Assembly: GCA_022702125.1 (NCBI GenBank) | Contig: JAKOND010000118.1 | Location: forward strand, 1 to 40,869 | Direction: 5' to 3' | DNA: 40,869 nucleotides | Origin: Burkholderiaceae bacterium | Lineage (GTDB): Bacteria; Pseudomonadota; Gammaproteobacteria; Burkholderiales; Burkholderiaceae_C | Shown here: positions 31,770-40,869 of the stretch, one piece after another | Numbering within the stretch: the stretch's first letter is position 1 | Layout of the letters: every line of letters begins with the position of its first letter | The notes under the pieces: generated by a model | Seen by the model: the letters and a program-made list of their open reading frames with translations, nothing else | Told to the model about the DNA's origin: nothing | Database searches by the model: none | Program-made: the position numbers and the translations under genes

Positions 31770-34709
31770 TCAGACAAGACGCGCAAATTGCTCGCGCAAG
31801 CGTTGCAGGGTGTTTCCGAACTCGGCCAGCCGCTTGCGCTCCTGGTCGATCACCGCGGGCGGCGCCTTGGCGACGAAGCCCTCGTTGCCGAGCCGGCCCT
31901 GGGCCTTGCCGACCTCGCCCTCGATGCGGGCGATCTCCTTGGCGATCCGCGCCTTCTCGGCGGCGATGTCGATCTCCATGAAGAGGCAGATGCGGGCGTC
32001 GCCGACCACCGCGGTCGGCGCGGCGGCCGCGGCGGCCTGCCAGGCGGCTTCGTCGTCGAAGACCTTCACCTCGCTGAGCTTGGCCAGCGCCTGCAGCACC
32101 GGCGCGGCGCTGCGCAGGAAGTCGGCGTCGCCCACGCCGTAGAGCGGCATCCGGGTCGACGGCGGGATGTTCATCTCGCCGCGCAGGTTGCGGCAGGCGT
32201 CCACCAGCGCCTTCAGGCGGGCGACGTAGGCTTCGGCGGCCTCGTCGATGCGGTCGGGCTGCGACACCGGGTAGGCCGCGACGCTGACCGAGGCGAACTC
32301 GCCCGCGGGCTTGCGGCCGGCGACCTCGGCCACCTTCTGCCACAGCGCCTCGGTGATGAACGGGATGAGCGGATGCGCCAGGCGCAGGATGGTCTCCAGC
32401 GTGCGGATCAGCGTGCGGCGGGTGGCGCGCTTCTGCGCGTCGTCGCCGGTCTGGATCTGCACCTTGGCGATCTCCAGGTACCAGTCGCAGAACTCGTCCC
32501 AGACGAACTGGTAGACGGCGCCGGCGACGTTGTCGAGGCGGTAGTCGGCGAAGCCCTTCTCCACCTCGGCCTCGACGCGCTGCAGGCGCGAGGCGATCCA
32601 GCGGTCGGCCTGGCTGAAGCGCAGGTAGCCGTGCGCGCTGCCGCCGGGCTGGCACTGGTCCTTGGTGTGCTCGCGCAGGCCGCAGTCCTGGCCCTCGCAG
32701 TTCATCAGCACGAAGCGGGTGGCGTTCCAGAGCTTGTTGCAGAAGTTGCGGTAGCCCTCGCAGCGCTTGGTGTCGAAGTTGATGTTGCGGCCCAGCGAGG
32801 CGAGCGAGGCGAAGGTGAAGCGCAGCGCGTCGGCGCCGAAGGCCGGGATGCCGTCCGGGAATTCCTTCTCGGTGGCCTTGCGCACCTTGGGCGCGGTCTC
32901 GGGGCGGCGCAGGCCGGTGGTGCGCTTGTCCAGCAGGGCCGGCAGGCCGATGCCGTCGATCAGGTCCACCGGGTCGAGCACGTTGCCTTCGGACTTGCTC
33001 ATCTTCTGGCCCTGCGCGTCGCGCACCAGGCCGTGCATGTAGACGTGGCGGAAAGGCACCCGGCCGGTGAAGTGGGTGGTCATCATGATCATCCGGGCGA
33101 CCCAGAAGAAGATGATGTCGTAGCCGGTGACCAGCACCGAGGACGGCAGGTAGAGGTTGTAGTCGGCGGTCTCGCCGGCGGCCCCGCCCTCGGCGGACTC
33201 GGGCCAGCCCATGGTCGAGAAGGGCACCAGCGCGGACGAGTACCAGGTATCGAGCACGTCCGGGTCGCGGGTCAGCGTCTTGCCGGGCGCCTGGGCCTGC
33301 GCCTCCGCCTCGTCGCGGGCGACGTAGACCGCGCCGTCCTCGTCGTACCACGCCGGGATCTGGTGGCCCCACCAGAGCTGGCGGCTGATGCACCAGTCCT
33401 GGATGTTGTGCATCCACTGGTTGTAGGTGTTGACCCAGTTCTCCGGCACGAAGCGCACCGCGCCGGAATCGACCGCGTCGATCGCCTTCTGCGCGATCGA
33501 CTTGCCCGTGGCGTCGCCCTGGCCGACCTGGTTCATCGCGACGAACCACTGGTCGGTCAGCATCGGCTCGACCACCTGGCCGGTGCGCACGCAGCGCGGC
33601 ACCATCAGCTTGTGCTTCTTGGTATCGACCAGCAGGCCGAGCGCGTCGAGGTCGGCCACCACCCGCTTGCGGGCGGCGAAGCGGTCCAGGCCGCGGTAGG
33701 GCGCGGGCGCGTTGTCGTTGACGGCGGCATCGAGCGTCAGGATGCCGATGATCGGCAGGCCGTGGCGCTGGCCGACCGCGTAGTCGTTGACGTCGTGCGC
33801 CGGGGTGACCTTGACCACGCCGGTGCCGAAGGCGCGGTCCACGTAGTCGTCGGCGATGACCGGGATGGTGCGGTCGCACAACGGCAGCGCCACCTGCCGG
33901 CCGACCAGGTGGGCGTAGCGCTCGTCCTCGGGGTGGACCATGACCGCCACGTCGCCCAGCATGGTCTCGGGCCGGGTGGTGGCCACCACCAGCGATTCGC
34001 CGCTTCCGTCGGCGAGCGGGTAGCGGATGTGCCAGAGCGAGCCGTCCTCCTCCTCGCTTTCGACTTCCAGGTCGGACACCGCGGTCTTGAGGGCCGGGTC
34101 CCAGTTCACCAGCCGCTTGCCGCGGTAGATCAGGCCCTGCTGGTAGAGCCGCACGAAGGTGTCGGCGACCACGGACGAGAGCTTCGGGTCCATGGTGAAG
34201 TACTCGCGCTCCCAGTCCACGCTGGCGCCCATGCGGCGCATCTGGGTGGTGATGGTGTTGCCGGACTGCTCCTTCCACTCCCACACCTTCGCGACGAAGT
34301 TCTTGCGCGCCTCGGCCGGCGTCGGGCCCATGTCGTGGCGGCTGGTGCCTTGCTCCTGCAGCTGGCGCTCGACCACGATCTGGGTCGCGATGCCCGCGTG
34401 GTCGGTGCCCGGGACCCAGGCGGTGTTGTGGCCGCGCATCCGGTGGTAGCGGGTGAGCGAGTCCATCACCGTCTGGTTGAAGGCGTGGCCCATGTGCAGC
34501 GTGCCGGTCACGTTGGGCGGCGGCAGCTGGATCGCGAAGGATTCGGCGCCGGCCTGCGGCGCGCCGGTGCCGCGCACGCCGGCGCGGAACAGGCCGCGCG
34601 CTTCCCATTCGGGGCCCCACTGGGCCTCGATGGCGGCGGGCTCGAACGATTTGGAGAGGCTGTCGAGGCCGGGCTGGGCCGGGGCGGCCGGGGAGGTGGT
34701 GTCGGGCAT
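31770..34709 (-). CDS. valS: Valyl-tRNA synthetase
   Basis: A 979-residue class I synthetase that charges tRNA-Val and edits mischarged threonine. The HIGH-type motif is HMGH at 72-75 ([12 protein letters not shown]), and the KMSKS motif is present ([10 protein letters not shown]). The catalytic domain has the [15 protein letters not shown] block and editing-domain segments ([19 protein letters not shown]). The C-terminal 70 residues form the Val-specific coiled coil ([19 protein letters not shown]). The start at 34709 (MPDTTSPA) precedes the family-conserved [14 protein letters not shown]; open sequence further upstream is not conserved. It lies 106 bases downstream of hemY. Confidence 0.97.
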   Translation of the reverse strand: MPDTTSPAAPAQPGLDSLSKSFEPAAIEAQWGPEWEARGLFRAGVRGTGAPQAGAESFAIQLPPPNVTGTLHMGHAFNQTVMDSLTRYHRMRGHNTAWVPGTDHAGIATQIVVERQLQEQGTSRHDMGPTPAEARKNFVAKVWEWKEQSGNTITTQMRRMGASVDWEREYFTMDPKLSSVVADTFVRLYQQGLIYRGKRLVNWDPALKTAVSDLEVESEEEDGSLWHIRYPLADGSGESLVVATTRPETMLGDVAVMVHPEDERYAHLVGRQVALPLCDRTIPVIADDYVDRAFGTGVVKVTPAHDVNDYAVGQRHGLPIIGILTLDAAVNDNAPAPYRGLDRFAARKRVVADLDALGLLVDTKKHKLMVPRCVRTGQVVEPMLTDQWFVAMNQVGQGDATGKSIAQKAIDAVDSGAVRFVPENWVNTYNQWMHNIQDWCISRQLWWGHQIPAWYDEDGAVYVARDEAEAQAQAPGKTLTRDPDVLDTWYSSALVPFSTMGWPESAEGGAAGETADYNLYLPSSVLVTGYDIIFFWVARMIMMTTHFTGRVPFRHVYMHGLVRDAQGQKMSKSEGNVLDPVDLIDGIGLPALLDKRTTGLRRPETAPKVRKATEKEFPDGIPAFGADALRFTFASLASLGRNINFDTKRCEGYRNFCNKLWNATRFVLMNCEGQDCGLREHTKDQCQPGGSAHGYLRFSQADRWIASRLQRVEAEVEKGFADYRLDNVAGAVYQFVWDEFCDWYLEIAKVQIQTGDDAQKRATRRTLIRTLETILRLAHPLIPFITEALWQKVAEVAGRKPAGEFASVSVAAYPVSQPDRIDEAAEAYVARLKALVDACRNLRGEMNIPPSTRMPLYGVGDADFLRSAAPVLQALAKLSEVKVFDDEAAWQAAAAAAPTAVVGDARICLFMEIDIAAEKARIAKEIARIEGEVGKAQGRLGNEGFVAKAPPAVIDQERKRLAEFGNTLQRLREQFARLV

Positions 34710-34815
34710 GGGGAGGCAGTCGGGAAAGTGAAACGGCATCCGGGGGAGGATGCCGTCGGGAGTCGTCGGGATTGCGGAAATTCTATCGGTGGCCGGACGG
34801 CGCGCCGTCCGCGGC

Positions 34816-36093
34816 TCAAGCCACCTGCGCGGCCTGTCGCCAGGCGTCGGCGGCGGCCTGGGCATCGCCGCGTTCCTCGGCCAGGCCGGCCAGCGCCTGC
34901 CAGGCGTTGCGGCGCAGGCCGGGGTCGGTCAGGTCGCGCGCGGCGCGGGCCAGCAGCGCCTGGGCCTTGCCCCAGAGGCTGCGGCGCAGGCAGGCCATGC
35001 CGGCCAGGTACTGCAGCACCGGGTCGCGCGGGTGCTGCTGCTGGGCGGACTCGATGCGGGCGAACCAGGCGGCGTCGATGGATTCGAGGCCGTTCTCGAG
35101 GGCGCGCACCAGCCGCAGCTGCTGCGCCGTGGACAGGCCGTCGCGCTGCCCGAGCATCCGCTCCCAGACCGGCAGCAGCCAGCCGCGGCCGAGGGCGTCG
35201 TCGCCCTCGAGCATCGCCAGCCGGCGCGCCGCGTGCACCGCCAGGTCCGGGTCGGTGCGCTCGGCGGCTTCCAGCGCGTTCCAGACGCCGACCAGCTGCG
35301 CGGTGTCGTGGCTGCCCTGGATCAGCTCGGCGGTCAGGCCGCGCATCAGGCTCTGGGCCGCCGCCGGCGAGAAGGCGCGGTGCTTGGTCAGCAGGCGCGC
35401 GGTGTCGAGCGCCTCGCGGGTGTGCAGGCCCTGCTGGCTGGCCTTCAGCCGGATGCGCAGCGCCAGCGTGCGGCGCGCGGCGCCCTGCGGCAGCTGCGCC
35501 AGCCAGTCGAGCGCGGCGGCATGGTCGTTGTCGTCGAGCGCCCAGCGCGCGGCGCGCATCTGGGCGCCTTCGCGCACCTCCTGGGCCGGGGCCGACGGGT
35601 TGTCGGCGGTCTGCGCCAGCACCTGCTGCAGGTGGCCGTCGCGGCCGGGGCGGTCCTGCAGCGCCTGGGCGCTCTCGGCCGCCAGCAGGTGGGCCAGGGC
35701 GCGGACCTGCACCGCGTGCGGCAGCGGCTGGCCGGCGCCGACCAGCGCCTCCTCCTGCTCGATGGCGAGTTCGGCGGCCTTGCGGGCGCGGATGAAGCGG
35801 CCGGCGAGCTGGTGCGCCAGCGCGTCGAGCAGCGCGACGTGCATCGCGCGCTCCTTCTGCTGGTTGCGCCAGCGGCTCGCCTGGCGCGGCAGCTCCAGCA
35901 GTGCGGCGATGCCGCGCAGGGCCAGGTGCAGCAGCGTGAAGCCCGCGAAGAGCAGCAGCAGCACCATGTTGAGCGAGAGGTCCAGCCGGTAGGGCGGCCA
36001 GAACACGGTGACCGTGCCCTGGTTGTTGCCGGCGAAGAGGGCGACGGCGGCGGCGATGCCGAACAGCGCCAGGAACCAGAGGGCTGCGCGCAT
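34816..36093 (-). CDS. hemY: HemY-like membrane protein of the heme gene cluster
   Basis: A 425-residue protein of the HemY N-terminal family. It has two membrane segments (about 4-22 and 42-62) with a short WPPYRLDLS loop between, then a long cytoplasmic part made of helical TPR-like repeats (for example [17 protein letters not shown]). This HemY is not protoporphyrinogen oxidase. Its role is unclear; it is a common companion of hemC, hemD and hemX in proteobacteria. The start at 36093 follows the hemX stop by four bases, so it is translationally linked to hemX. Confidence 0.9.
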   Translation of the reverse strand: MRAALWFLALFGIAAAVALFAGNNQGTVTVFWPPYRLDLSLNMVLLLLFAGFTLLHLALRGIAALLELPRQASRWRNQQKERAMHVALLDALAHQLAGRFIRARKAAELAIEQEEALVGAGQPLPHAVQVRALAHLLAAESAQALQDRPGRDGHLQQVLAQTADNPSAPAQEVREGAQMRAARWALDDNDHAAALDWLAQLPQGAARRTLALRIRLKASQQGLHTREALDTARLLTKHRAFSPAAAQSLMRGLTAELIQGSHDTAQLVGVWNALEAAERTDPDLAVHAARRLAMLEGDDALGRGWLLPVWERMLGQRDGLSTAQQLRLVRALENGLESIDAAWFARIESAQQQHPRDPVLQYLAGMACLRRSLWGKAQALLARAARDLTDPGLRRNAWQALAGLAEERGDAQAAADAWRQAAQVA

Positions 36094-36097
36094 GGCC

Positions 36098-37201
36098 TTA
36101 CCTTCCCGCGGCGGCGGTGGCCAGGGCCGACAGGGTGTCGTCGGGCCGGGGCAGGGCGGTGCTGCGCAGCTGGTCGCGCGCCTGGGACAGCAGGCCCATC
36201 GCGGTCTGGGTGCGCGGCGAGCGCGGGTCGAAGTAGCGCTCGATGGCCTCGCCGGCGGACTGCAGGTCGGCGCGCGCCGAGTCCGTCTGCCGGCCGAGCA
36301 GGCCGAGCCGCGCGTTGAGCAGCTTGAGCTTGAGGTTCTCGCGCAGGAAGAAGGCCTGGTCGGGCGCCAGCAGCACCGCCTCGGGGCGGTCGATGCGGCT
36401 GACCCGCACCAGGCTGCGGGCCTCGTCGCGCACCACGGCCCAGGCGCGCGACAGGCCGTGCTCCCACCAGGGCGATTCGTCGTCCGCGGCGGCCGGAGCC
36501 GGCTCGGCGCCGGCCGGGGCCGGCGCCTTCGGCGCGGCCAGCGCGCCGGCCGGGACCACCCGGTTGGCGGTGGGCAGGTCGTCGACCAGGCGGGCCAGGG
36601 TGTCGAGCCGGGCCAGCAGGCCGGGCGTGTCGGTGAGCGTCGCGTTGCCGACGCGTTCGATGTCGTGGGCCAGGGCGTTCTGCACCGGCGCCAGGCGGGG
36701 CTGGGCGGCGCGGGCGATGCGCTGCTCGGCGCTGCGCAGCGCGGCCAGCAGCGGCGCGGCGCTGCCGGTGAGCTCGGACTGCTGCTGGGCCAGGCGGATG
36801 GCCGCGTCGATGTCCACCACCAGGTTGTCGTCGCGCGAGCGCGACAGGCTCTGCATCAGTTCTTCCAGCTGGGTGCGCTGCAGGGCGACCTCGCCGAAGC
36901 GGGTTTCGGCCGCGCCCAGGCGGGCGGCCAGGTCCTGGGCGGTGGTCTGCGCCTCGCGCGCCAGGGTGCGGGCCTCGACCGACTGGGCGCCGGCGTCGGC
37001 GCTCTGGCGCGCCAGCTGTTCCTGGATGGCCGAGAGCCGCTGCCAGAGCATCACGCTGGCGGCCAGCGCCAGCAGCGCGACCACCAGCGCCAGCAGCACG
37101 AAGGGCCGGGTCCATGCGATCACCGGAAGCGCGGGCGGTGTCGGGCCGGGAGCGGGGGGGTCGGCGGGCACGCGGTCGGGGGAAGGATCGGGGGAACTCA
37201 T
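36098..37201 (-). CDS. hemX: HemX-like protein (uroporphyrinogen-III C-methyltransferase-like)
   Basis: A 367-residue protein with a proline-rich cytoplasmic N-terminus, one membrane segment (about 32-54) and a long coiled-coil-like part (SAIQEQLARQSADAGAQ and the following heptads). The rest is helical with the HemX segment DIDAAIRLAQQQSELTG. Despite the common name, it lacks a methyltransferase domain, so a structural or regulatory part in heme synthesis is more likely. It lies 111 bases after hemD and four bases before hemY. Confidence 0.87.
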   Translation of the reverse strand: MSSPDPSPDRVPADPPAPGPTPPALPVIAWTRPFVLLALVVALLALAASVMLWQRLSAIQEQLARQSADAGAQSVEARTLAREAQTTAQDLAARLGAAETRFGEVALQRTQLEELMQSLSRSRDDNLVVDIDAAIRLAQQQSELTGSAAPLLAALRSAEQRIARAAQPRLAPVQNALAHDIERVGNATLTDTPGLLARLDTLARLVDDLPTANRVVPAGALAAPKAPAPAGAEPAPAAADDESPWWEHGLSRAWAVVRDEARSLVRVSRIDRPEAVLLAPDQAFFLRENLKLKLLNARLGLLGRQTDSARADLQSAGEAIERYFDPRSPRTQTAMGLLSQARDQLRSTALPRPDDTLSALATAAAGR

Positions 37202-37312
37202 GCGCAGGGATTCTATCGAGCCGGTATGTCGCGGCAGTGGCGTCCCGGGCCGTACCCGGGCACTGTCCGGTGCCCGTCTTCCCCGCCGGGCGACGGGGCG
37301 CGGGGCGGCGCG

Positions 37313-38128
37313 CTAGCCGTCCGCGCGCAGGGCGGCACTCACATCCGGCAGGGTGGGCCGCACGCCGCGCACCGCGCCGAAGCCCGCCGCGCGCGCCGCG
37401 TCGGCGATGCGCGGATGGGTCGCCAGCGCCCGCGCCGCGGACCAGTCCTGGCCGGGGCGCAGCGCCCGCAGCCGCGCGATCGCTTCCGAGCTGCTGAAGA
37501 GCCAGACCGCGTCGCCGCCGGCGGCGCGCGCGGCCAGGGCATGGTCCTCCGCGCTCCAGTCCGGCGCGCCGCGCTGGTAGGCCGCCACCAGCGCCACGCC
37601 GGCGCCGGCCGCCTGGAGCCGGGCGGTCAGCCATTCGCGGCCGGTGCCGGCATCGGCGGCATCGCCGGCGGACGGCGCATCGGCGTCGCGGCCGCGCACG
37701 ATCAGCACCCGGTCGCCGGACCGGACCTGCGGCGCCACCACCTGCCAGAGGGATTCGGAATCGAACTGGCCGGCCGCGGGCGGCGGGGTGTCGACGGCCT
37801 CCGGCGCGAAGCCGGCGGTCCGCAGCGCGGCGGCGGTGCCCGGGCCGGGCGCCCACAGGCGCGGTCCGGGCGGGGTCCGCAGGCGCGGAACGGCCTCGGG
37901 CGGGCAGGCGTCGCGGAAATGCTCCACCGCGTTGGCGCTGACGAACATCAGCGCGCGGTAGCGGTCGCGCTCCCGCCAGGCCTGGCGCAGCGGCCGGAGG
38001 TCGGCGGGCGGGAAGATGCCGATCAGCGGCAGCGCGCGGGCCGGCAGGCCCTGTGCGCGCAGCGCCTCCACCCAGCCGGCGGCTTCGCGCGCGGGGCGGG
38101 TCACCAGGACCAGGGACGGCGGGGGCAT
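37313..38128 (-). CDS. hemD: Uroporphyrinogen-III synthase
   Basis: A 271-residue enzyme that closes hydroxymethylbilane to uroporphyrinogen III, inverting ring D. Family signatures are weak in general; here VLVTRPAREAAGW near the start, MFVSANAVEHF at about residue 60, and WLFSSSEAIARL in the second domain fit HemD. The middle is alanine/aspartate-rich. The ATG at 38128 gives the usual N-terminus. It lies 37 bases after hemC, the enzyme that makes its substrate, and precedes hemX. Confidence 0.93.
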   Translation of the reverse strand: MPPPSLVLVTRPAREAAGWVEALRAQGLPARALPLIGIFPPADLRPLRQAWRERDRYRALMFVSANAVEHFRDACPPEAVPRLRTPPGPRLWAPGPGTAAALRTAGFAPEAVDTPPPAAGQFDSESLWQVVAPQVRSGDRVLIVRGRDADAPSAGDAADAGTGREWLTARLQAAGAGVALVAAYQRGAPDWSAEDHALAARAAGGDAVWLFSSSEAIARLRALRPGQDWSAARALATHPRIADAARAAGFGAVRGVRPTLPDVSAALRADG

Positions 38129-38165
38129 GCGGCGCGGCGTGGGAACGGGGGGCGCGGGCCGGCGT

Positions 38166-39101
38166 TCAGTGCGCGCCGCCGTCGCGCAGCCGCTGCGCCG
38201 CCCGCGTGCCCAGCGCGGCGGCGGTGTCCAGGTCCGGCGCGGGGCCGGTGGCTTCGGCGGTCACCAGCGGTCCGGGCCGGTCCGGGTCGCCCCAGGCGGC
38301 GTCGATGCGCAGCAGGCCGGTGCCTCCGGGGCCGCCGTCCTGCCAGGTGGCATGCGCGGCCAGCGGCATCGAGCAGCTGCCGCCCATGGCCCGGCTCACC
38401 GCGCGCTCGGCCGCGACCCGCAGCCAGGTGCCGCGGTCGGCCAGCGGCGCCAGGGCGTCGCGCAGGTCCTGCCGGTCGGCGCGGATCTCGATGCCCAGCG
38501 CGCCCTGGCCGGCGGCCGGCAGCATCCGCGCGGGCGTGAAGGTCTCGCGGATGCGCTCGCCGAGACCCAGCCGCAGCAGGCCGGCGGCGGCCAGCACGAT
38601 GGCGTCGTAGCCGCCGCCGTCGAGCTTGCGCAGCCGGGTGTCGAGGTTGCCGCGCAGCGGCTCGATGCGCAGGTCGGGCCGGCGCGCGCGCAGCAGCACG
38701 GTGCGGCGCAGGCTGGAAGTGCCCACCAACGCGCCCTGCGGCAGTTCGTCGAGCGAGGCGAAGCGCGGCGAGACCAGCGCGTCGTGCGGGTCCTCGCGCT
38801 CCAGCACGCAGGCCAGGTCGAAACCTTCGGGCAGGTCCATCGGCACGTCCTTGAGCGAATGCACCGCGATGTCGGCGCGGCCGTCTTCCAGGGCGTTCTC
38901 GAGTTCCTTGACGAACAGGCCCTTGCCGCCGACCTTGCTCAGGGTGCGGTCCAGGATCTGGTCGCCGCGGGTGGTCATGCCCAGCAGTTCGACCCGGTGG
39001 CCGCGCGCCTGGAGCAGCGACTGCACGTGGCCGGCCTGCCACAGGGCGAGGCGGCTTTCGCGGGTGGCGATGACGATGGATGCGGGGACGGCAGGGCTCA
39101 C
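38166..39101 (-). CDS. hemC: Porphobilinogen deaminase (hydroxymethylbilane synthase)
   Basis: A 311-residue enzyme that joins four porphobilinogens. Cys243 in GGSCSMP anchors the dipyrromethane cofactor. Other blocks are [47 protein letters not shown] and RGNLDTRL. The start is assigned to a GTG at 39101, because the conserved [13 protein letters not shown] begins eight codons later and no ATG fits; no good ribosome site is seen. It heads the hemC-hemD-hemX-hemY-valS-galU series and is divergent from ppc, 207 bases apart. Confidence 0.95.
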   Translation of the reverse strand: MSPAVPASIVIATRESRLALWQAGHVQSLLQARGHRVELLGMTTRGDQILDRTLSKVGGKGLFVKELENALEDGRADIAVHSLKDVPMDLPEGFDLACVLEREDPHDALVSPRFASLDELPQGALVGTSSLRRTVLLRARRPDLRIEPLRGNLDTRLRKLDGGGYDAIVLAAAGLLRLGLGERIRETFTPARMLPAAGQGALGIEIRADRQDLRDALAPLADRGTWLRVAAERAVSRAMGGSCSMPLAAHATWQDGGPGGTGLLRIDAAWGDPDRPGPLVTAEATGPAPDLDTAAALGTRAAQRLRDGGAH

Positions 39102-39216
39102 GGGCAAGCGATCGGTGGTGGGGCAGGGGGGGCGGCGGCCCGGTGCGGGCCGGCGCCGTGGGGAAAAAGGGGCCGGAGGCCGCCGCGCGGGCGGGGCCGG
39201 CCGCGGAGCGGCGGAT

Positions 39217-39227
39217 GCTAGCATGCA
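39217..39227 (+). promoter_or_regulatory. Probable -10 region for ppc
   Basis: GCTAGCATGCA contains TAGCAT (39219-39224) and matches the CTAGNATGC motif of the other plus-strand genes. It lies 82 bases before the ppc start. No -35 is clear. Confidence 0.35.
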
Positions 39228-39308
39228 CCGCTGGATGCGCCCGACCCGCCCCGGGACCGCGCGCCCGGCGCCGCCCCTCCCATCGTCTGCAGGATCCCCA
39301 GGACTCCC

Positions 39309-40869
39309 ATGCCCGAGAACGCCGTGCCCCCCGACACCTCCCCCCAGGCGAGCTCCGCACCCGCCGATCCGCCGCAGGCCCAGGCCCTGATGGAGGACAT
39401 CCGGCTGCTGGGCCGCATCCTCGGCGACGTGATCCGCGCCCAGGAAGGGGAGGACGCCTACGAACTGGTCGAGCAGGTGCGCAGCCTCTCGGTGGCCTTC
39501 CGCCGCGACGACGACCAGGGCTCGAACCAGGCGCTGCAGCGGCTGCTGCGCAGCCTGAGCACCGACCAGACGGTCAGCGTGATCCGCGCCTTCACCTACT
39601 TCAGCCACCTGGCCAACCTGGCCGAGGACCGGCACTACCTGCGCCGCCGGCAGGTCCACGAGCGCGCGGGCGACGTGCAGCGCGGCAGCATCGCCGCCGC
39701 CCTGGAGCGCATCGCCGCGGCCGGCATCGGGCCGGAGACGGTGGCCGACACCCTCGCGCACAGCCACGTCTCCCCGGTGCTGACCGCGCACCCCACCGAG
39801 GTGCAGCGCAAGAGCATCCTCGACGCCGAGCGCGACATCGCCCGCCTGCTGGCCGAGCGCGACGCGCTGCGCGACCGGGTCGTCGCGCCCGGCACCGAGG
39901 CGGCGCTGCGGCGCGAGTTCGACGCCAACGAGCAGCGCATCCAGGTCCGGGTGGTGCAGCTCTGGCACACCCGCCTGCTGCGGCCGACCAAGCTGACGGT
40001 GGCCGACGAGGTCGAGAACGCGCTGAGCTACTACGAGACCACCTTCCTGCACCAGGTGCCGCGCCTCTACGACGACCTGGAAGCGGCGCTGCCCAGCCAG
40101 CCGGTGGCCAGCTTCTTCCGCATGGGGCAATGGATCGGCGGCGACCGCGACGGCAACCCCAACGTCGGCGCCGCCACGCTCGACCACGCGCTGCGGCGCC
40201 AGGCCGAGGTGGTGCTGCGCCACTACCTGACCGAGGTGCACCGGCTGGGCGCCGAGCTGTCGGTGTCGGGCGCGCTGTCGGCGGTGTCGCCGGCGATGCA
40301 GGCGCTGGCCGACGCCTCGCCCGACACCAGCGAGCACCGGGCCGACGAGCCCTACCGCCGCGCGCTGGCCGGCATCTATGCGCGCCTGGCCGCCACGCTC
40401 AAGGACCTGACCGGCGGCGACGCCGCGCGCCACGCGGTCGCGCCGCAGAACCCCTACGCGCGCGCCGAGGAACTGGCGGCCGACCTGCGCACCATCGACG
40501 GGTCGCTGCGCGACCACAAGCTCTCGGCGCTGGCCGCGCCGCGCCTGTCGCAGCTGCGGCGCGCGGTGGAGGTGTTCGGCTTCCACCTGGCGACGGTGGA
40601 CCTGCGGCAGAGCTCCGACCAGCACGAGCTGGCGGTGGCCGAACTGCTGGCGGTGGCGCGCGTCTGCCCGGACTACGCGGCGCTCGACGAGGAGGCCCGC
40701 CGCGCCCTGCTGCTGGACCTGCTGCGCGACGCCCGCGCGCTGCGGGTGCGCGGGGCCGAATACTCGGAGCTGGCGCGGGGCGAGATCGCCGTCTTCGACA
40801 CTGCCTTCGAGGCCCTGCGCACCTTCGGACCGCAGGCGCTGCGCCACTACATCATCAGCCACACCGAGA
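39309..40869 (+). CDS. ppc: Phosphoenolpyruvate carboxylase, 3'-truncated by window edge
   Basis: The first 520 codons of PEP carboxylase, which makes oxaloacetate from PEP and bicarbonate to refill the citric acid cycle. His161 in [13 protein letters not shown] is the catalytic His; the [10 protein letters not shown] block and the later [10 protein letters not shown] block are also PEPC marks. The start at 39309 precedes a variable Pro/Ala-rich leader of about 25 residues, after which [16 protein letters not shown] begins the conserved part. The gene is divergent from hemC. The rest, including the second half of the active site, is outside the window. Confidence 0.95.
   Translation, partial: MPENAVPPDTSPQASSAPADPPQAQALMEDIRLLGRILGDVIRAQEGEDAYELVEQVRSLSVAFRRDDDQGSNQALQRLLRSLSTDQTVSVIRAFTYFSHLANLAEDRHYLRRRQVHERAGDVQRGSIAAALERIAAAGIGPETVADTLAHSHVSPVLTAHPTEVQRKSILDAERDIARLLAERDALRDRVVAPGTEAALRREFDANEQRIQVRVVQLWHTRLLRPTKLTVADEVENALSYYETTFLHQVPRLYDDLEAALPSQPVASFFRMGQWIGGDRDGNPNVGAATLDHALRRQAEVVLRHYLTEVHRLGAELSVSGALSAVSPAMQALADASPDTSEHRADEPYRRALAGIYARLAATLKDLTGGDAARHAVAPQNPYARAEELAADLRTIDGSLRDHKLSALAAPRLSQLRRAVEVFGFHLATVDLRQSSDQHELAVAELLAVARVCPDYAALDEEARRALLLDLLRDARALRVRGAEYSELARGEIAVFDTAFEALRTFGPQALRHYIISHTE

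Noticed and set aside
31788-35795. 1335-codon open frame on the plus strand opposite valS and hemY
   Set aside because: It is antisense to two well-supported genes, with low-complexity sequence and no domain.

Overview
The window is a GC-rich (about 70 percent by eye) chromosomal segment of a betaproteobacterium, most likely Comamonadaceae (order Burkholderiales). The evidence is the gene set and order: ispA-dxs, a hemC-hemD-hemX-hemY-valS-galU block divergent from ppc, Bug-type solute receptors, TRAP transporter parts, a PEP-CTERM protein and a HemP/Fur-like pair. The genus cannot be fixed from sequence alone. No phage, insertion sequence, CRISPR array or rRNA is visible. The segment is mostly core genome with small accessory modules.

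Layout. 1-1020 (-): Rieske ring-hydroxylating oxygenase, cut by the left edge. 1376-4385 (+): ispA and dxs for isoprenoid precursors. 4515-5594 (+): TRAP solute receptor. 5725-10045 (-): DHA2 efflux pump, a small PH-like membrane protein, and the TRAP large and small permeases. 10301-11302 (+): XdhC-type accessory factor. 11348-12206 (-): a Fur-like regulator with altered metal sites, and hemP behind a clear Fur box. 12328-12747 (-): an unrecognised protein. 13058-15023 (+): uppP, a DUF4136-like lipoprotein and a GlsB/YeaQ-like membrane protein with a strong terminator. 15219-18583 (+): a probable catabolic unit of cupin dioxygenase, Bug receptor, SDR and IclR regulator, with a three-half-site operator in front. 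18626-22274 (-): Anbu-type proteasome homologue and mutS. 22445-25410 (-): PEP-CTERM protein and a Tat-exported metallophosphoesterase with a C-terminal LamG-like region. 25597-26540: a CHASE3 protein with no output domain, convergent with a Gly/Tyr-rich lipoprotein. 26667-29176 (-): CoA-transferase and glutaryl-CoA dehydrogenase. 29324-30681: cysM (-), tRNA-Leu(CAA) (+), tusA-like gene (+). 30785-39101 (-): galU, valS, hemY, hemX, hemD, hemC. 39309-end (+): ppc, cut by the right edge.

How the parts work together. The heme-pathway genes (hemC, hemD, hemX, hemY) and iron/heme uptake control (hemP, Fur-like) lie in separate blocks. GcdH and its CoA-transferase form a glutarate-to-crotonyl-CoA unit. 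The 15.2-18.6 kb unit pairs a solute receptor, a ring-fission-type cupin and a dehydrogenase under an IclR regulator, so uptake and breakdown of one unknown compound is plausible. The TRAP receptor and its permeases are present but split and oppositely oriented around an efflux gene.

The items most worth a second look are the Fur-like protein without its structural Cys pair, the solitary CHASE3 protein, the Anbu gene without its usual partners, two matching 17-bp palindromes 11 kb apart, the IclR-type operator, and a recurring CTAGNATGC promoter motif.
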